NCBI GenBank assembly: GCA_905234775.1
Contig: CAJOJC010000026.1
Coordinates: forward strand, 1,575 to 15,618
DNA from: an uncultured Bacteroidales bacterium
GTDB taxonomy: Bacteria; Bacteroidota; Bacteroidia; Bacteroidales; UBA932
DNA: 14,044 nucleotides
Direction: 5' to 3'
The notes below the pieces were generated by a model. That model saw only the letters and a list, made by a program, of their open reading frames with translations, was not told where the DNA came from and did not search any database. How positions within the stretch are numbered: position 1 is the stretch's first letter; every line of letters starts with the position of its first letter. This document shows, one piece after another, positions 6,979-14,044 of the stretch. A program made the translations under genes and the position numbers.

Positions 6979-9405
6979 ATGAAGCGACTGGATAGATTTG
7001 TTCTCAAATCGTTCATAGGACCGTTCATAGCGATCCTAATGATAGTCGTGTTCATCCTGGTGATGCAGTTCCTCTGGCTGTATATCGACGAACTGGTAGG
7101 AAAAGGCCTCGGTATGAGGGTTATCGCGGAGTTCCTTATGTGGGGAACCTGTACGATTCTTCCTCTGGCTCTTCCTCTTGCGACTCTTCTGGCATCGATG
7201 ATGACCTTCGGCCAGATGACCGAGAACAAGGAGCTGATGGCGGTTAAAGCCTCCGGCGTCTCGTTCGTCAGGATCATCTCTCCGATTATCATCGTCTCGG
7301 CGATTGTGGCAGTAGCGGCATACTACGTAGGCGACAACCTGGTCCCGAAAGCCTATATGGAAATCTACCAGCTCCGTACGGACATCGGAAAGACCAAGGA
7401 AGAAATCAAGATCCCTTCCGGAACGTTCTACGACGGTATAGACGGTTACATCCTCAGGGTCGACGACCAGTCGGAAGGAATGCTCTACGGAGTGATGGTC
7501 TATGACCACACTGCGAAGAAGGGCAACACCAGCATTACTCTTGCCGACTCCGCTACCATGAGGCTTTCGAAGGCGAAGGACTACCTTATCTTCACCCTCT
7601 ACAACGGAACAAACTATCAGGAGACGAATTCCAGAAAGGGATCGGAGATGGATCTTCAGCTCAACAAAATCGCTTTCGAGCGCCAGCAGCTGATCATCTC
7701 CCTTTCCAACTACGCCTTCGAAAAGTCCGAGGAAAACCGCTTCGGAAACCAGATCAAGGCCCAGAAGACAGAGTCTCTGAAGGTCGAACGCGATTCGCTG
7801 CGCAACATTACGGAAGAATCGTTCAACAGACACTACAAAAACCTGACTGAGTCTTCGTATTTTACCTACAAGAAGCAGTTGGACAGCAGTGCCTTCAATT
7901 CGACCAGAGCGGATTTTCAGTACGAGGGCTTCGGTACATGGAAGAAGAGAGCGGACAAAATACGCGCCCTGAAGGCCGCATCCGAAAAAGCGAACAGGAT
8001 GGCTTCGGAGCTGACGAACTATGGCCGTGATAATTACGTCGAGTATTATTACCTCCGCCGTTCGAGCGTGGAGATTCTCCATAAAATGGCCCAGGCGCTC
8101 GCCTGTTTCATCCTCTTCTTCATCGGCGCCCCGCTGGGAGCCCTGATCGGAAAGGGCGGACTCGGCGTCAGCGCCATCATCTCGGTGCTGTTCTTCGTCC
8201 TCTACTGGGTCGTCGACATTTCGGGCGTCAAGCTCGGTAACGACGGCGCGGTCGCAGCCCCGATCGGAGCCTTCATCTCATCGTATGTGCTCGCGCCGAT
8301 AGGCTTCTACCTCACGTGGAAGGCGGTCCATGACGCGTCGTTCTCCGGAATAGACCAGTTCAAGGCGATGATGCGCAGGCTCTGGCGCAAGATATGGAGC
8401 CTCTTCCGCAGGACCCGCATCGTCTACATGGGAACTCCCGAATTCGCGGTGGCCCCGCTGGACAACCTCATCAAGCATCGCTACCACATTGTCGGCGTCG
8501 TTACCGTCCCCGACAAACCCAGCGGCCGCGGGCTCAAGGTGAATGAAAGCGCTGTAAAGCAGTATACCGTGGCCCATGGCATCCCGGTGCTTCAGCCGGT
8601 GAAGCTCAAGGACCCCGAGTTCCTCGACCAGCTCCGTGCCCTGAAGGCCGACATGTTCGTGGTTGTCGCGTTCCGCATGCTCCCGGAGGAAGTGTGGAAG
8701 ATGCCGAAGTACGGAACGTTCAACCTCCACGCCGCTCTGCTGCCTCAGTACAGAGGCGCTGCTCCTATCAACTGGGCGGTCATCAATGGTGAGAAGCTGA
8801 CGGGCGTGACCTCGTTCATGATCGATAAGAACATCGACACAGGCGGCATCATCCTCCGTCAGGAGAGCAGGATAGGACCGGACGATACGGCCGGCGATGT
8901 CCACGACCGCCTGATGGAAATCGGCTCCGACATTGTCCTCCAGACGGTAGAGGGCCTGGTCGAGCGTAATGTGGAGACCCGCGTCCAGCGCAGCTTCATC
9001 CAGGGCGCCGAGGTTCTCAAACCCGCGCCGAAGCTCACTCCCGAGCTGCTCAACATCGACTGGACCGATACTGCGAAACATGTCCGCAACCTTATCCGCG
9101 GACTCAGCCCTTATCCGGCAGCGTATACCATGCTCCAGAAGGGCGACCAGGCTCCCGTCCAACTGAAGATCTTCAGGGCAGACATCCTCGAAGGAAAAGC
9201 CACCCCCGGAACGATCGACAGCGACGGAAAAACTTACCTTACGATAGCCGCATCCGACGCGCTCCTCAGCATTAAGGAGCTGCAGCTGAGCGGTAAAAAG
9301 AAAATGAATGTAGAGGAATTCCTGAGGGGATTCCGTGAACCTCAGAGCTGGACTGCCCTGATCGGCACCTCCAAATCTGAAATTGCAAGACTCAAAGAAA
9401 AATAA
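6979..9405 (+). CDS. fmt: LptF/LptG-type permease fused to methionyl-tRNA formyltransferase
   Basis: One uninterrupted 808-codon frame encodes two complete proteins. Residues 1 to about 460 form an LptF/LptG (YjgP/YjgQ) permease of the LPS export ABC complex: three membrane segments (about 12-35, 57-77, 99-117), a large periplasmic domain, and three more segments (about 369-388, 397-416, 425-446). Residues from about 478 to 808 form a full Fmt, which formylates initiator Met-tRNA: RIVYMGTPEFAVAPL at the start, a PDKPSGRGLKV loop, NLHAALLPQYRGAAPI with N582 and H584, D620 in IDTGG, and NLIRGLSPYPAAYT in the C-terminal domain. The three polar residues match the known Fmt active site. LptG C-termini face the cytoplasm, so the topology suits a working Fmt. 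No stop separates the halves; in-frame ATGs at 8368, 8371 and 8428 could allow separate Fmt translation. Confidence 0.9.
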   Translation: MKRLDRFVLKSFIGPFIAILMIVVFILVMQFLWLYIDELVGKGLGMRVIAEFLMWGTCTILPLALPLATLLASMMTFGQMTENKELMAVKASGVSFVRIISPIIIVSAIVAVAAYYVGDNLVPKAYMEIYQLRTDIGKTKEEIKIPSGTFYDGIDGYILRVDDQSEGMLYGVMVYDHTAKKGNTSITLADSATMRLSKAKDYLIFTLYNGTNYQETNSRKGSEMDLQLNKIAFERQQLIISLSNYAFEKSEENRFGNQIKAQKTESLKVERDSLRNITEESFNRHYKNLTESSYFTYKKQLDSSAFNSTRADFQYEGFGTWKKRADKIRALKAASEKANRMASELTNYGRDNYVEYYYLRRSSVEILHKMAQALACFILFFIGAPLGALIGKGGLGVSAIISVLFFVLYWVVDISGVKLGNDGAVAAPIGAFISSYVLAPIGFYLTWKAVHDASFSGIDQFKAMMRRLWRKIWSLFRRTRIVYMGTPEFAVAPLDNLIKHRYHIVGVVTVPDKPSGRGLKVNESAVKQYTVAHGIPVLQPVKLKDPEFLDQLRALKADMFVVVAFRMLPEEVWKMPKYGTFNLHAALLPQYRGAAPINWAVINGEKLTGVTSFMIDKNIDTGGIILRQESRIGPDDTAGDVHDRLMEIGSDIVLQTVEGLVERNVETRVQRSFIQGAEVLKPAPKLTPELLNIDWTDTAKHVRNLIRGLSPYPAAYTMLQKGDQAPVQLKIFRADILEGKATPGTIDSDGKTYLTIAASDALLSIKELQLSGKKKMNVEEFLRGFREPQSWTALIGTSKSEIARLKEK

Positions 9406-9413
9406 TATATTTG
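9406..9413 (+). promoter_or_regulatory. Candidate internal promoter before the first M23 gene
   Basis: TATATTTG matches the -7 consensus TAnnTTTG and is preceded after exactly 20 bases by TTG at 9383-9385, the expected -33 spacing. The -7 element starts inside the stop region of the fusion gene, and transcription would begin around the ATG at 9418, implying a nearly leaderless mRNA. The two-element match is good, but the sequence is AT-rich and could be coincidental. Confidence 0.4.
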
Positions 9414-9417
9414 CGCG

Positions 9418-10395
9418 ATGGGCAAATTCAGTAGATACGTCTATAATCCGGACACTCTCCTTTACGAAAAAAAAGAGGATTCGAAGGTAATCCGCTTCGC
9501 TAAAGTGGCGGGTTTTGTCTTCTGTGTCGCCGCGGTTGTAGCGCTCAATTTCTTCATCTATACCCAGGTCCTCGGACTCGACCTGCCTAAGACTGCTCAC
9601 CTCAAAAAGAAGAACGCAGAGTGGCAGGCTAAATTCGAAGTACTCAACCATAGCCTAGACGTAGCCGAGAAGATACTCGGAGACATTGAACAGCGAGACG
9701 ACGACGTCTACCGTTCAATTTTCGGCCTGGAGGAGATCCCCCAGGAGGTGAAAGACGCCGGTTTCGGCGGAGTAAACCGCTACTCGTATTTAGACGATCT
9801 CGGCGGTTCGACTTATCTTAAGAACACGGTAAGGCGTTTGGATGTAATGACTAAGAGGTCGTTTATCCAGAGCAACGCGCTGGACGAGGTGGCGATGGTG
9901 TCTCACCAGGCCGGAAACCTCATCTCATGCGTGCCGGCTGTCGCTCCTATTATGCCTGAACCCGGTAAATACCGCATCTCAAGCCCCTTCGGCCACAGAT
10001 CCGATCCCGTACGTAAGACTATCGTAGCGTTCCACGAAGGAATGGACTTCGCGACCTTCCTCGGAAACCCTGTCTACTGTACCGGAGACGGTGTGGTAGA
10101 AAGAGTGCGCTATCAGTTCTTCGGCTATGGAAACGAAGTCATAATCGACCACGGTTTCGGTTACAAGACCCGCTACGCCCACCTCAATTCGATCGACGTC
10201 GTGAAGGGTCAGGCCCTAAAGAGAGGACAAAAGATCGGTGCGGTAGGAAGTACGGGAAAATCGACCGGACCTCACCTCCACTACGAAGTGATTTACAAGG
10301 GCAAACAGATCAACCCCAGCCCCTTCATGGATCTTACCATCAAGTCTGAGGAATACAAATCAATGGTGAGGACGGCCGCAGATGAGCAACTCTGA
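9418..10395 (+). CDS. Membrane-anchored M23 family metallopeptidase (first of two)
   Basis: This 325-aa LytM-type zinc endopeptidase is expected to cleave peptidoglycan cross-bridges or, if regulatory, activate amidases. A short basic cytoplasmic N-terminus (MGKFSRYVYNPDTLLYEKK) precedes one membrane segment (about 26-47), then a probable coiled-coil stalk (about 55-85) and the M23 domain. The zinc ligands are intact: H206 and D210 in FHEGMD, and H288 in PHLHYEV, with the conserved H255 in RYAHL. It is therefore likely catalytic, unlike degenerate LytM factors. The NPDTLLYEK opening is typical of Bacteroidota M23 proteins encoded near alaS. The gene overlaps the next M23 gene by 14 bases, suggesting coupled translation and a shared complex or paralogous roles. 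Confidence 0.93.
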   Translation: MGKFSRYVYNPDTLLYEKKEDSKVIRFAKVAGFVFCVAAVVALNFFIYTQVLGLDLPKTAHLKKKNAEWQAKFEVLNHSLDVAEKILGDIEQRDDDVYRSIFGLEEIPQEVKDAGFGGVNRYSYLDDLGGSTYLKNTVRRLDVMTKRSFIQSNALDEVAMVSHQAGNLISCVPAVAPIMPEPGKYRISSPFGHRSDPVRKTIVAFHEGMDFATFLGNPVYCTGDGVVERVRYQFFGYGNEVIIDHGFGYKTRYAHLNSIDVVKGQALKRGQKIGAVGSTGKSTGPHLHYEVIYKGKQINPSPFMDLTIKSEEYKSMVRTAADEQL

Positions 10396-11338
10396 TCGCA
10401 GATACAGCTTCGGGACCGATTTCCAGTTCACGGAGTCGGATAAACCGTATCAGCGGGTACTCCGGTTCCTGCTGATCGTTATTGTTACGGCCTTTATCGT
10501 GACAGTAGTCCTGTACTCGATCTTTGCGATTGCAGTCAATACAGACGTCGAAGGACGCCTCAAGAGGGAGAACAAGATGTACGAGAAACTGTACCCTCAG
10601 CTCGTCCCTCAGCAGAAGCTCCTGGAAGACGGTATCGCCGGCCTTCAGTTGAAGGACAACGATGTCTACCAGGAAGTTTTCCACGCCAATGCCCCGGCGG
10701 TGGATCCGATCAACTCCCTGTCGTTCCTAAATGGAAACGACACTGTGCCTGAGACGAAAATCGTGGCCTACACCGCCATGAAAATAGAGACTGTCAGCGC
10801 AGGAATAGACGACATCGAGCGCTCGTTCCGTAAGGCGCTCCTCCGTGCGGCCAACCCCTCTACGGTGATGCCTCCGATGGACCTGCCCGTTAAGGGAATC
10901 TCCTTCTCGCAGGTCGGCGCATCGAAGGGCCTGAAGATGAATCCATTCTTCAAGGCCTATGTGGAACACGAAGGCCTGGACATCATCCTTTCCCAGGGTG
11001 AGCCGGTGTTCTCCACCGCAGACGGTAAGGTCTCGCTTGTAGAGCAGTCGAACAAAGGCCACGGCAACCGCATAACCATCACCCACAAAGGCGGTTATGT
11101 GACCCGCTACTCACACCTTGCGACTATGAAAGTGAAGCAGGGGCAGAATGTAAGAAGAGGAGAGAGAATAGGCGAGGTAGGAATGACGGGCTCGTCTTTC
11201 GCTCCTCACCTCCACTACGAAGTACTCTACGGGGGTACTCCGCTGGACCCGATAAACTACATCTTCGGTTCGGTAACGCCCGAAGAATATACCAATATGC
11301 TTTATGTCGCCGCGGCGACCCAGCAGTCAATGGACTAG
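10382..11338 (+). CDS. Membrane-anchored M23 family metallopeptidase (second of two)
   Basis: This 318-aa paralogue of the preceding gene has the same architecture: a cytoplasmic N-terminus of about 27 residues, one membrane segment (about 29-52), a stalk with the shared E-N-x-x-Y/W-type and NDVYQEVF-like motifs (DDDVYRSIF in the first), and a C-terminal M23 domain. The zinc ligands H196 and D200 (EHEGLD) and H278 (PHLHYEV) are present, so it should be catalytic. The ATG at 10382 lies inside the last codons of the first M23 gene. Sequence divergence outside the motifs shows that the duplication is old. The pair probably acts in the periplasm on peptidoglycan, possibly as a heteromer; that is inference. 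Confidence 0.92.
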   Translation: MSNSDRRYSFGTDFQFTESDKPYQRVLRFLLIVIVTAFIVTVVLYSIFAIAVNTDVEGRLKRENKMYEKLYPQLVPQQKLLEDGIAGLQLKDNDVYQEVFHANAPAVDPINSLSFLNGNDTVPETKIVAYTAMKIETVSAGIDDIERSFRKALLRAANPSTVMPPMDLPVKGISFSQVGASKGLKMNPFFKAYVEHEGLDIILSQGEPVFSTADGKVSLVEQSNKGHGNRITITHKGGYVTRYSHLATMKVKQGQNVRRGERIGEVGMTGSSFAPHLHYEVLYGGTPLDPINYIFGSVTPEEYTNMLYVAAATQQSMD

Positions 11339-11343
11339 AAGAT

Positions 11344-11661
11344 ATGGACAAGCTTTATTACTCGATAGGCGAAGTTGCAGAGACTCTCGGAGAGAGCGTC
11401 TCCTGCATCCGTTTCTGGACTAACTCCTTCTCTAAGGAACTCCACCCTCGCCGCACGGCGAAGGGGAACCGCCAGTATTCGGCTGAAGACATCGAGGCTC
11501 TCAGAAAGATTCAGTACCTGGTGAAAAAGCAGGGCCTGACTCTCGAAGGCGCCCAGAAACAGCTTTCGGAAGACGGCTCCAAAGCAGACAAGGCGGTTAA
11601 GGTCGCCGACTCGCTGAAAGCCATCAGGGAACAGCTTGTCGCAATAAAAGAATCACTATAA
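11344..11661 (+). CDS. MerR-family transcriptional regulator
   Basis: This 105-aa cytoplasmic DNA-binding protein begins with a MerR winged helix: LYYSIGEVAETLGESVSCIR at about residues 4-23, followed by FWTNSF and a GNRQYSAEDIEALRKIQYLV wing and helix (about 41-60). The remaining 40 or so residues form a short helical region typical of dimerisation, with no metal-binding cysteine cluster or fused effector domain, so it belongs to the small MerR-like group whose signal is unknown. It starts five bases after the second M23 gene. In Bacteroidota a MerR gene commonly follows an M23 gene near alaS (family knowledge), so a link to envelope control is plausible but unproven. Confidence 0.9.
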   Translation: MDKLYYSIGEVAETLGESVSCIRFWTNSFSKELHPRRTAKGNRQYSAEDIEALRKIQYLVKKQGLTLEGAQKQLSEDGSKADKAVKVADSLKAIREQLVAIKESL

Positions 11662-11672
11662 ATTATCAACAT

Positions 11673-12494
11673 ATGGCAACAACAAAAACAAAGAAGGCAG
11701 CCCCTCAGATCGACGTGAGGGAGACCTTCGTATCGCTGCAGAAAGATTTCGGAGAGACCGGTATCCCCGTTGCAGAAAAACTCAAAGTTCTCTACGCCCT
11801 TCAGCAGGCAGACAACGAGATAGACAAGATCAAGAACCTCCGCGGAGCCCTTCCTCAGGAAGTCGCCCAGATCGAGGACGAACTTGCAGGCCTTCGCAGC
11901 AAGGTGGCCCACCACGAAGAACTGATCGCAGGCTATGAGGCCAGCATCGAAGAGAACAAGAACCAGATAGTAGACCTCGACGCCGAGATAGCCAAATATC
12001 AGGAGCAGCTCGGCAATATCTCCAACAGCCGCGAGTACGACTCTATCAGCAAGGAAATCGAGAACCTCGGACTCCTTCGCGAGATCGCCCAGAAACACAT
12101 CGGCGAGGCCCGCATGGCCATCGGTGAGAGAAGGGACGCTATCGACGCCCTCGGAGACAGGATCGCTATCCGTGAGCAGGACCTTGCAGCAAAGCAGGAA
12201 GAGCTCGAGACTATAGTCGCCAGCACCTCGGAAGAGGAGAAGGCTCTTCAGGCCAGGCGCGACGAATGCGCGGCCAAGATCGACGAAAGGACTATGAGCG
12301 CCTACGATCGCATCCGCGGAAGCGTTCGCAATCACCTCGCTGTGGTTACCGTCTACAACGGTGACTCCTGTGGAGGCTGCTTCAACGCCATCACCCCTCA
12401 GAGGCTCGTCGAGATCGCTTCCGGCAGGAAGCTCGTCATCTGCGAGCATTGCGGAAGAATCCTCGTGAACCCGGACGCCGAAGTACAGGAATAA
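11673..12494 (+). CDS. Coiled-coil protein with C4-type zinc ribbon
   Basis: This 273-aa protein matches the bacterial C4 zinc-ribbon family (zf-RING_7). Residues from about 45 to 210 are almost wholly heptad-like coiled coil rich in Glu, Lys, Arg, Ala and Leu. A conserved SNSREYDSISKEI stretch lies at the hairpin region. The C-terminal ribbon uses C233 and C236 (CGGC) with C257 and C260 (CEHC). The fold resembles a long antiparallel coiled coil capped by a zinc ribbon. Members are often proposed to bind nucleic acid, with the exact role unsettled. It starts 11 bases after the MerR gene and ends three bases before dnaB, so it is probably co-translated with the helicase. The N-terminal MATTKTKKAAPQ tail is basic and likely disordered. 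Confidence 0.9.
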   Translation: MATTKTKKAAPQIDVRETFVSLQKDFGETGIPVAEKLKVLYALQQADNEIDKIKNLRGALPQEVAQIEDELAGLRSKVAHHEELIAGYEASIEENKNQIVDLDAEIAKYQEQLGNISNSREYDSISKEIENLGLLREIAQKHIGEARMAIGERRDAIDALGDRIAIREQDLAAKQEELETIVASTSEEEKALQARRDECAAKIDERTMSAYDRIRGSVRNHLAVVTVYNGDSCGGCFNAITPQRLVEIASGRKLVICEHCGRILVNPDAEVQE

Positions 12495-12497
12495 GCT

Positions 12498-13967
12498 ATG
12501 CCCCAGGCAAAAACCAACAGCGGACGTAAGTCCCAGGACGTAGTCCAGGATATCGGGCGTGAGATGGGTAGAATACCCCCTCAGGCTCTCGATGTCGAGG
12601 AAGCCGTCCTCGGGTCGATGCTGCTCGAGCCCCTTTGCGTAGACGAAGCGCTGGAGTCTCTCACCTCGAAGTGTTTCTACCTCGAGCGCAACCGCCTTAT
12701 CTTCGAGGCGATAGTCGCGCTCCACAACGCAAACGCTCCGGTCGATATCATTACCGTCACCGAGAAATTGCGCCAGTTGGATACACTCGAGAAAGTTGGA
12801 GGCCCGTCCGTGCTCGCAGAACTCTCGGGAAAGATCGGTTCCGCCGCTTATATCGAGTCCTACGTCAGGATCCTTCAGCAGAAGGCTATCCAGCGTGACC
12901 TCATCTCTGCGGCCCACGTTATCCTGAGCGATGCCTACAACGAGCAGGTGAAGGTAGATGATCTGATCGATACAGCTCAGTCGAAGGTATATGAAGCGAC
13001 TCAGAGCTCGGACCGTAAAAACGTTCAGGCTATCGGTTCGGTGATCAACCAGGCCCTTGACAGGATCCAGCAGCTCCAGAACGTAGAAGGCCTCAGCGGC
13101 GTGCCCTCGGGCTTCGCTACTCTTGACCGCATCACCAACGGCTGGCAGCCTTCGGATCTCATCATCCTGGCGGCCCGTCCGTCCGTAGGTAAAACGGCCT
13201 TCTCGCTCAACCTTGCCCGCAACGCCGCGGTAGACCACAACATCCCGGTGGCTTTCTTCTCCCTGGAAATGTCTTCGCTCCAGCTCGCGATGCGTCTCAT
13301 GACCTCCGAGTCGGGCCTTAGCGCAGACAAGATCAAGGGCGGAATCAAGCTCCAGAACGACGAATGGAACCTCCTCGAGCAGTCGCTCAAGAAACTCTCG
13401 AGCGCACCTCTCTATGTGGACGAAACTCCTGGTCTTCCCATCATGGAGTTCCGCAGCAAGGTGAAGAACCTCGTCAAGCAGAAGAAGGTCCGTCTCGTGA
13501 TAGTGGACTACCTCCAGCTGATGCAGGGCCCGATCGAGCTCAAGGGCGTCCGTGAGCAGGAAGTTGCGGCTATTTCGCGTATGCTTAAGGCTACTGCGAA
13601 GGAGCTCAACATCCCTATCATCGCCCTCTCGCAGCTTTCGCGTCAGGCAGTTCAGAGACAGGGCGGCGGCGGAAAACCTGTTCTGTCAGACCTTCGTGAG
13701 TCCGGAAGTATCGAGCAGGATGCCGATATGGTAATCTTCATCCACAGACCAGATTTCGTGGGCCTGTCGGAGAACGAAGGCGACCGCGAAAAGACTCAGA
13801 TTATCATCGCAAAACACCGTAACGGCGAAACCCGCGACATCGACATGCTCTTCAAGTCTGAAAGGGTGAAGTTCGTCGAGGTCTCGGATACGCTCTATGC
13901 AGATACGCCCGAATACGAATCGGGAATGAATTCACGTGATTTCGTAGAACCTGAAGACAGATGGTAG
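12498..13967 (+). CDS. dnaB: Replicative DNA helicase DnaB
   Basis: This 489-aa hexameric helicase unwinds DNA at the replication fork. The N-terminal domain (about 25-130) opens with the typical PPQALDVEEAVLGSMLLEP. The RecA-like C-terminal domain has Walker A ARPSVGKTAF (K232, T233), the SLEMS motif, Walker B LVIVDYLQLM (D337), and the ALSQLSR and DLRESGSIEQDAD motifs, followed by the AKHRNGETRDI region. The length is normal, and no intein or interruption is present. The start at ATG 12498 follows the zinc-ribbon stop by three bases. The stop TAG overlaps the next gene's ATG in ATGGTAG, indicating coupling. The non-conserved acidic C-terminus (PEYESGM to EPEDRW) is usual for Bacteroidota. 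Confidence 0.98.
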   Translation: MPQAKTNSGRKSQDVVQDIGREMGRIPPQALDVEEAVLGSMLLEPLCVDEALESLTSKCFYLERNRLIFEAIVALHNANAPVDIITVTEKLRQLDTLEKVGGPSVLAELSGKIGSAAYIESYVRILQQKAIQRDLISAAHVILSDAYNEQVKVDDLIDTAQSKVYEATQSSDRKNVQAIGSVINQALDRIQQLQNVEGLSGVPSGFATLDRITNGWQPSDLIILAARPSVGKTAFSLNLARNAAVDHNIPVAFFSLEMSSLQLAMRLMTSESGLSADKIKGGIKLQNDEWNLLEQSLKKLSSAPLYVDETPGLPIMEFRSKVKNLVKQKKVRLVIVDYLQLMQGPIELKGVREQEVAAISRMLKATAKELNIPIIALSQLSRQAVQRQGGGGKPVLSDLRESGSIEQDADMVIFIHRPDFVGLSENEGDREKTQIIIAKHRNGETRDIDMLFKSERVKFVEVSDTLYADTPEYESGMNSRDFVEPEDRW

Positions 13968-14044
13968 ACAATGAAATAATCCATCACGGCCGTATAGTCG
14001 ATATGACTCCCGAAACATTCTTGGTGGAGATCATTACCGAGTCG
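13961..14044 (+). CDS. rseC: RseC/MucC-family protein (partial, runs off the right edge)
   Basis: The 28 visible residues start MVDNEIIHHGRIVDM and continue PETFLVEIITES. The I-x-H-x-G-x-V-x-x-I opening with an alternating V-x-I-x-x-x-S strand is what Bacteroidota RseC-like proteins show just before their cysteine cluster (SACSACHA-like), which would lie beyond the edge. The ATG overlaps the dnaB stop by seven bases. In this phylum rseC commonly precedes the Rnf electron-transport genes, so an rnfB gene would be expected next. The assignment rests on a short N-terminus and is moderate. Confidence 0.6.
   Translation, partial: MVDNEIIHHGRIVDMTPETFLVEIITES

Noticed and set aside
8340..8430. Frameshift or pseudogene at the permease-Fmt junction
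   Set aside because: Both halves are in the same frame, full length and with intact key residues, so the sequence as given reads as a fusion rather than a broken gene.
11511..13238. Long antisense open frame (575 codons) opposite merR, the zinc-ribbon gene and dnaB
   Set aside because: It covers three well-recognised plus-strand genes, and its translation has no domain or motif. Codon bias of the real genes keeps the opposing frame open. The same applies to long opposing frames at 3916-5211 and 8278-9651.
12498..13967. Intein or phage-type DnaB
   Set aside because: The length is that of an ordinary DnaB, the motifs are contiguous, and the neighbours are core genes with no phage functions.

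Overview
The window looks like a chromosomal segment of a Bacteroidota member, probably of the order Bacteroidales. The evidence is Bacteroidales-like AlaS and M23 protein sequences, an LLSC-type lipobox, and several sites resembling the Bacteroidota -7 promoter element TAnnTTTG. The core genes look moderately GC-rich by eye. I cannot name a genus.

Left region (1-2470): the tail of an unidentified plus-strand gene converges, four bases apart, on a minus-strand FAD-dependent oxidoreductase lipoprotein (94-2043). A small plus-strand orphan of 110 aa (2106-2438) follows and ends at a perfect 14-bp stem terminator (2439-2470).

Mobile or domesticated module (2486-4167): two 97-bp complex palindromes in direct orientation, differing at only two bases, bracket a minus-strand gene pair. 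The upstream gene encodes an unrecognised 137-aa protein. The downstream gene encodes a 311-aa Y1/HUH (IS200-like, RAYT-type) transposase. The two overlap by one base (TGATG). The pair looks AT-richer than its surroundings. It resembles a REP/BIME-RAYT arrangement with an extra partner protein and is the best candidate here for a poorly described system.

Housekeeping operon (about 4206-14044, all plus strand): a TATCTTTG promoter-like site, a short upstream ORF encoding an RKP-repeat peptide that overlaps the alaS start, then alaS, a fused LptF/LptG-type permease plus methionyl-tRNA formyltransferase, two membrane-anchored M23 peptidases, a MerR-type regulator, a coiled-coil C4 zinc-ribbon protein, the replicative helicase dnaB, and the start of an RseC-family gene that runs off the window. 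Gaps run from a 14-base overlap to 12 bases, so co-transcription is likely. The genes combine translation (AlaS, Fmt), envelope biogenesis (LPS export, peptidoglycan remodelling) and replication (DnaB).

The longest stretch without a conventional gene is 3933-4338 (406 bases). It holds the module's upstream region, a near-palindrome, the second 97-bp repeat, the alaS promoter candidate and the short upstream ORF.
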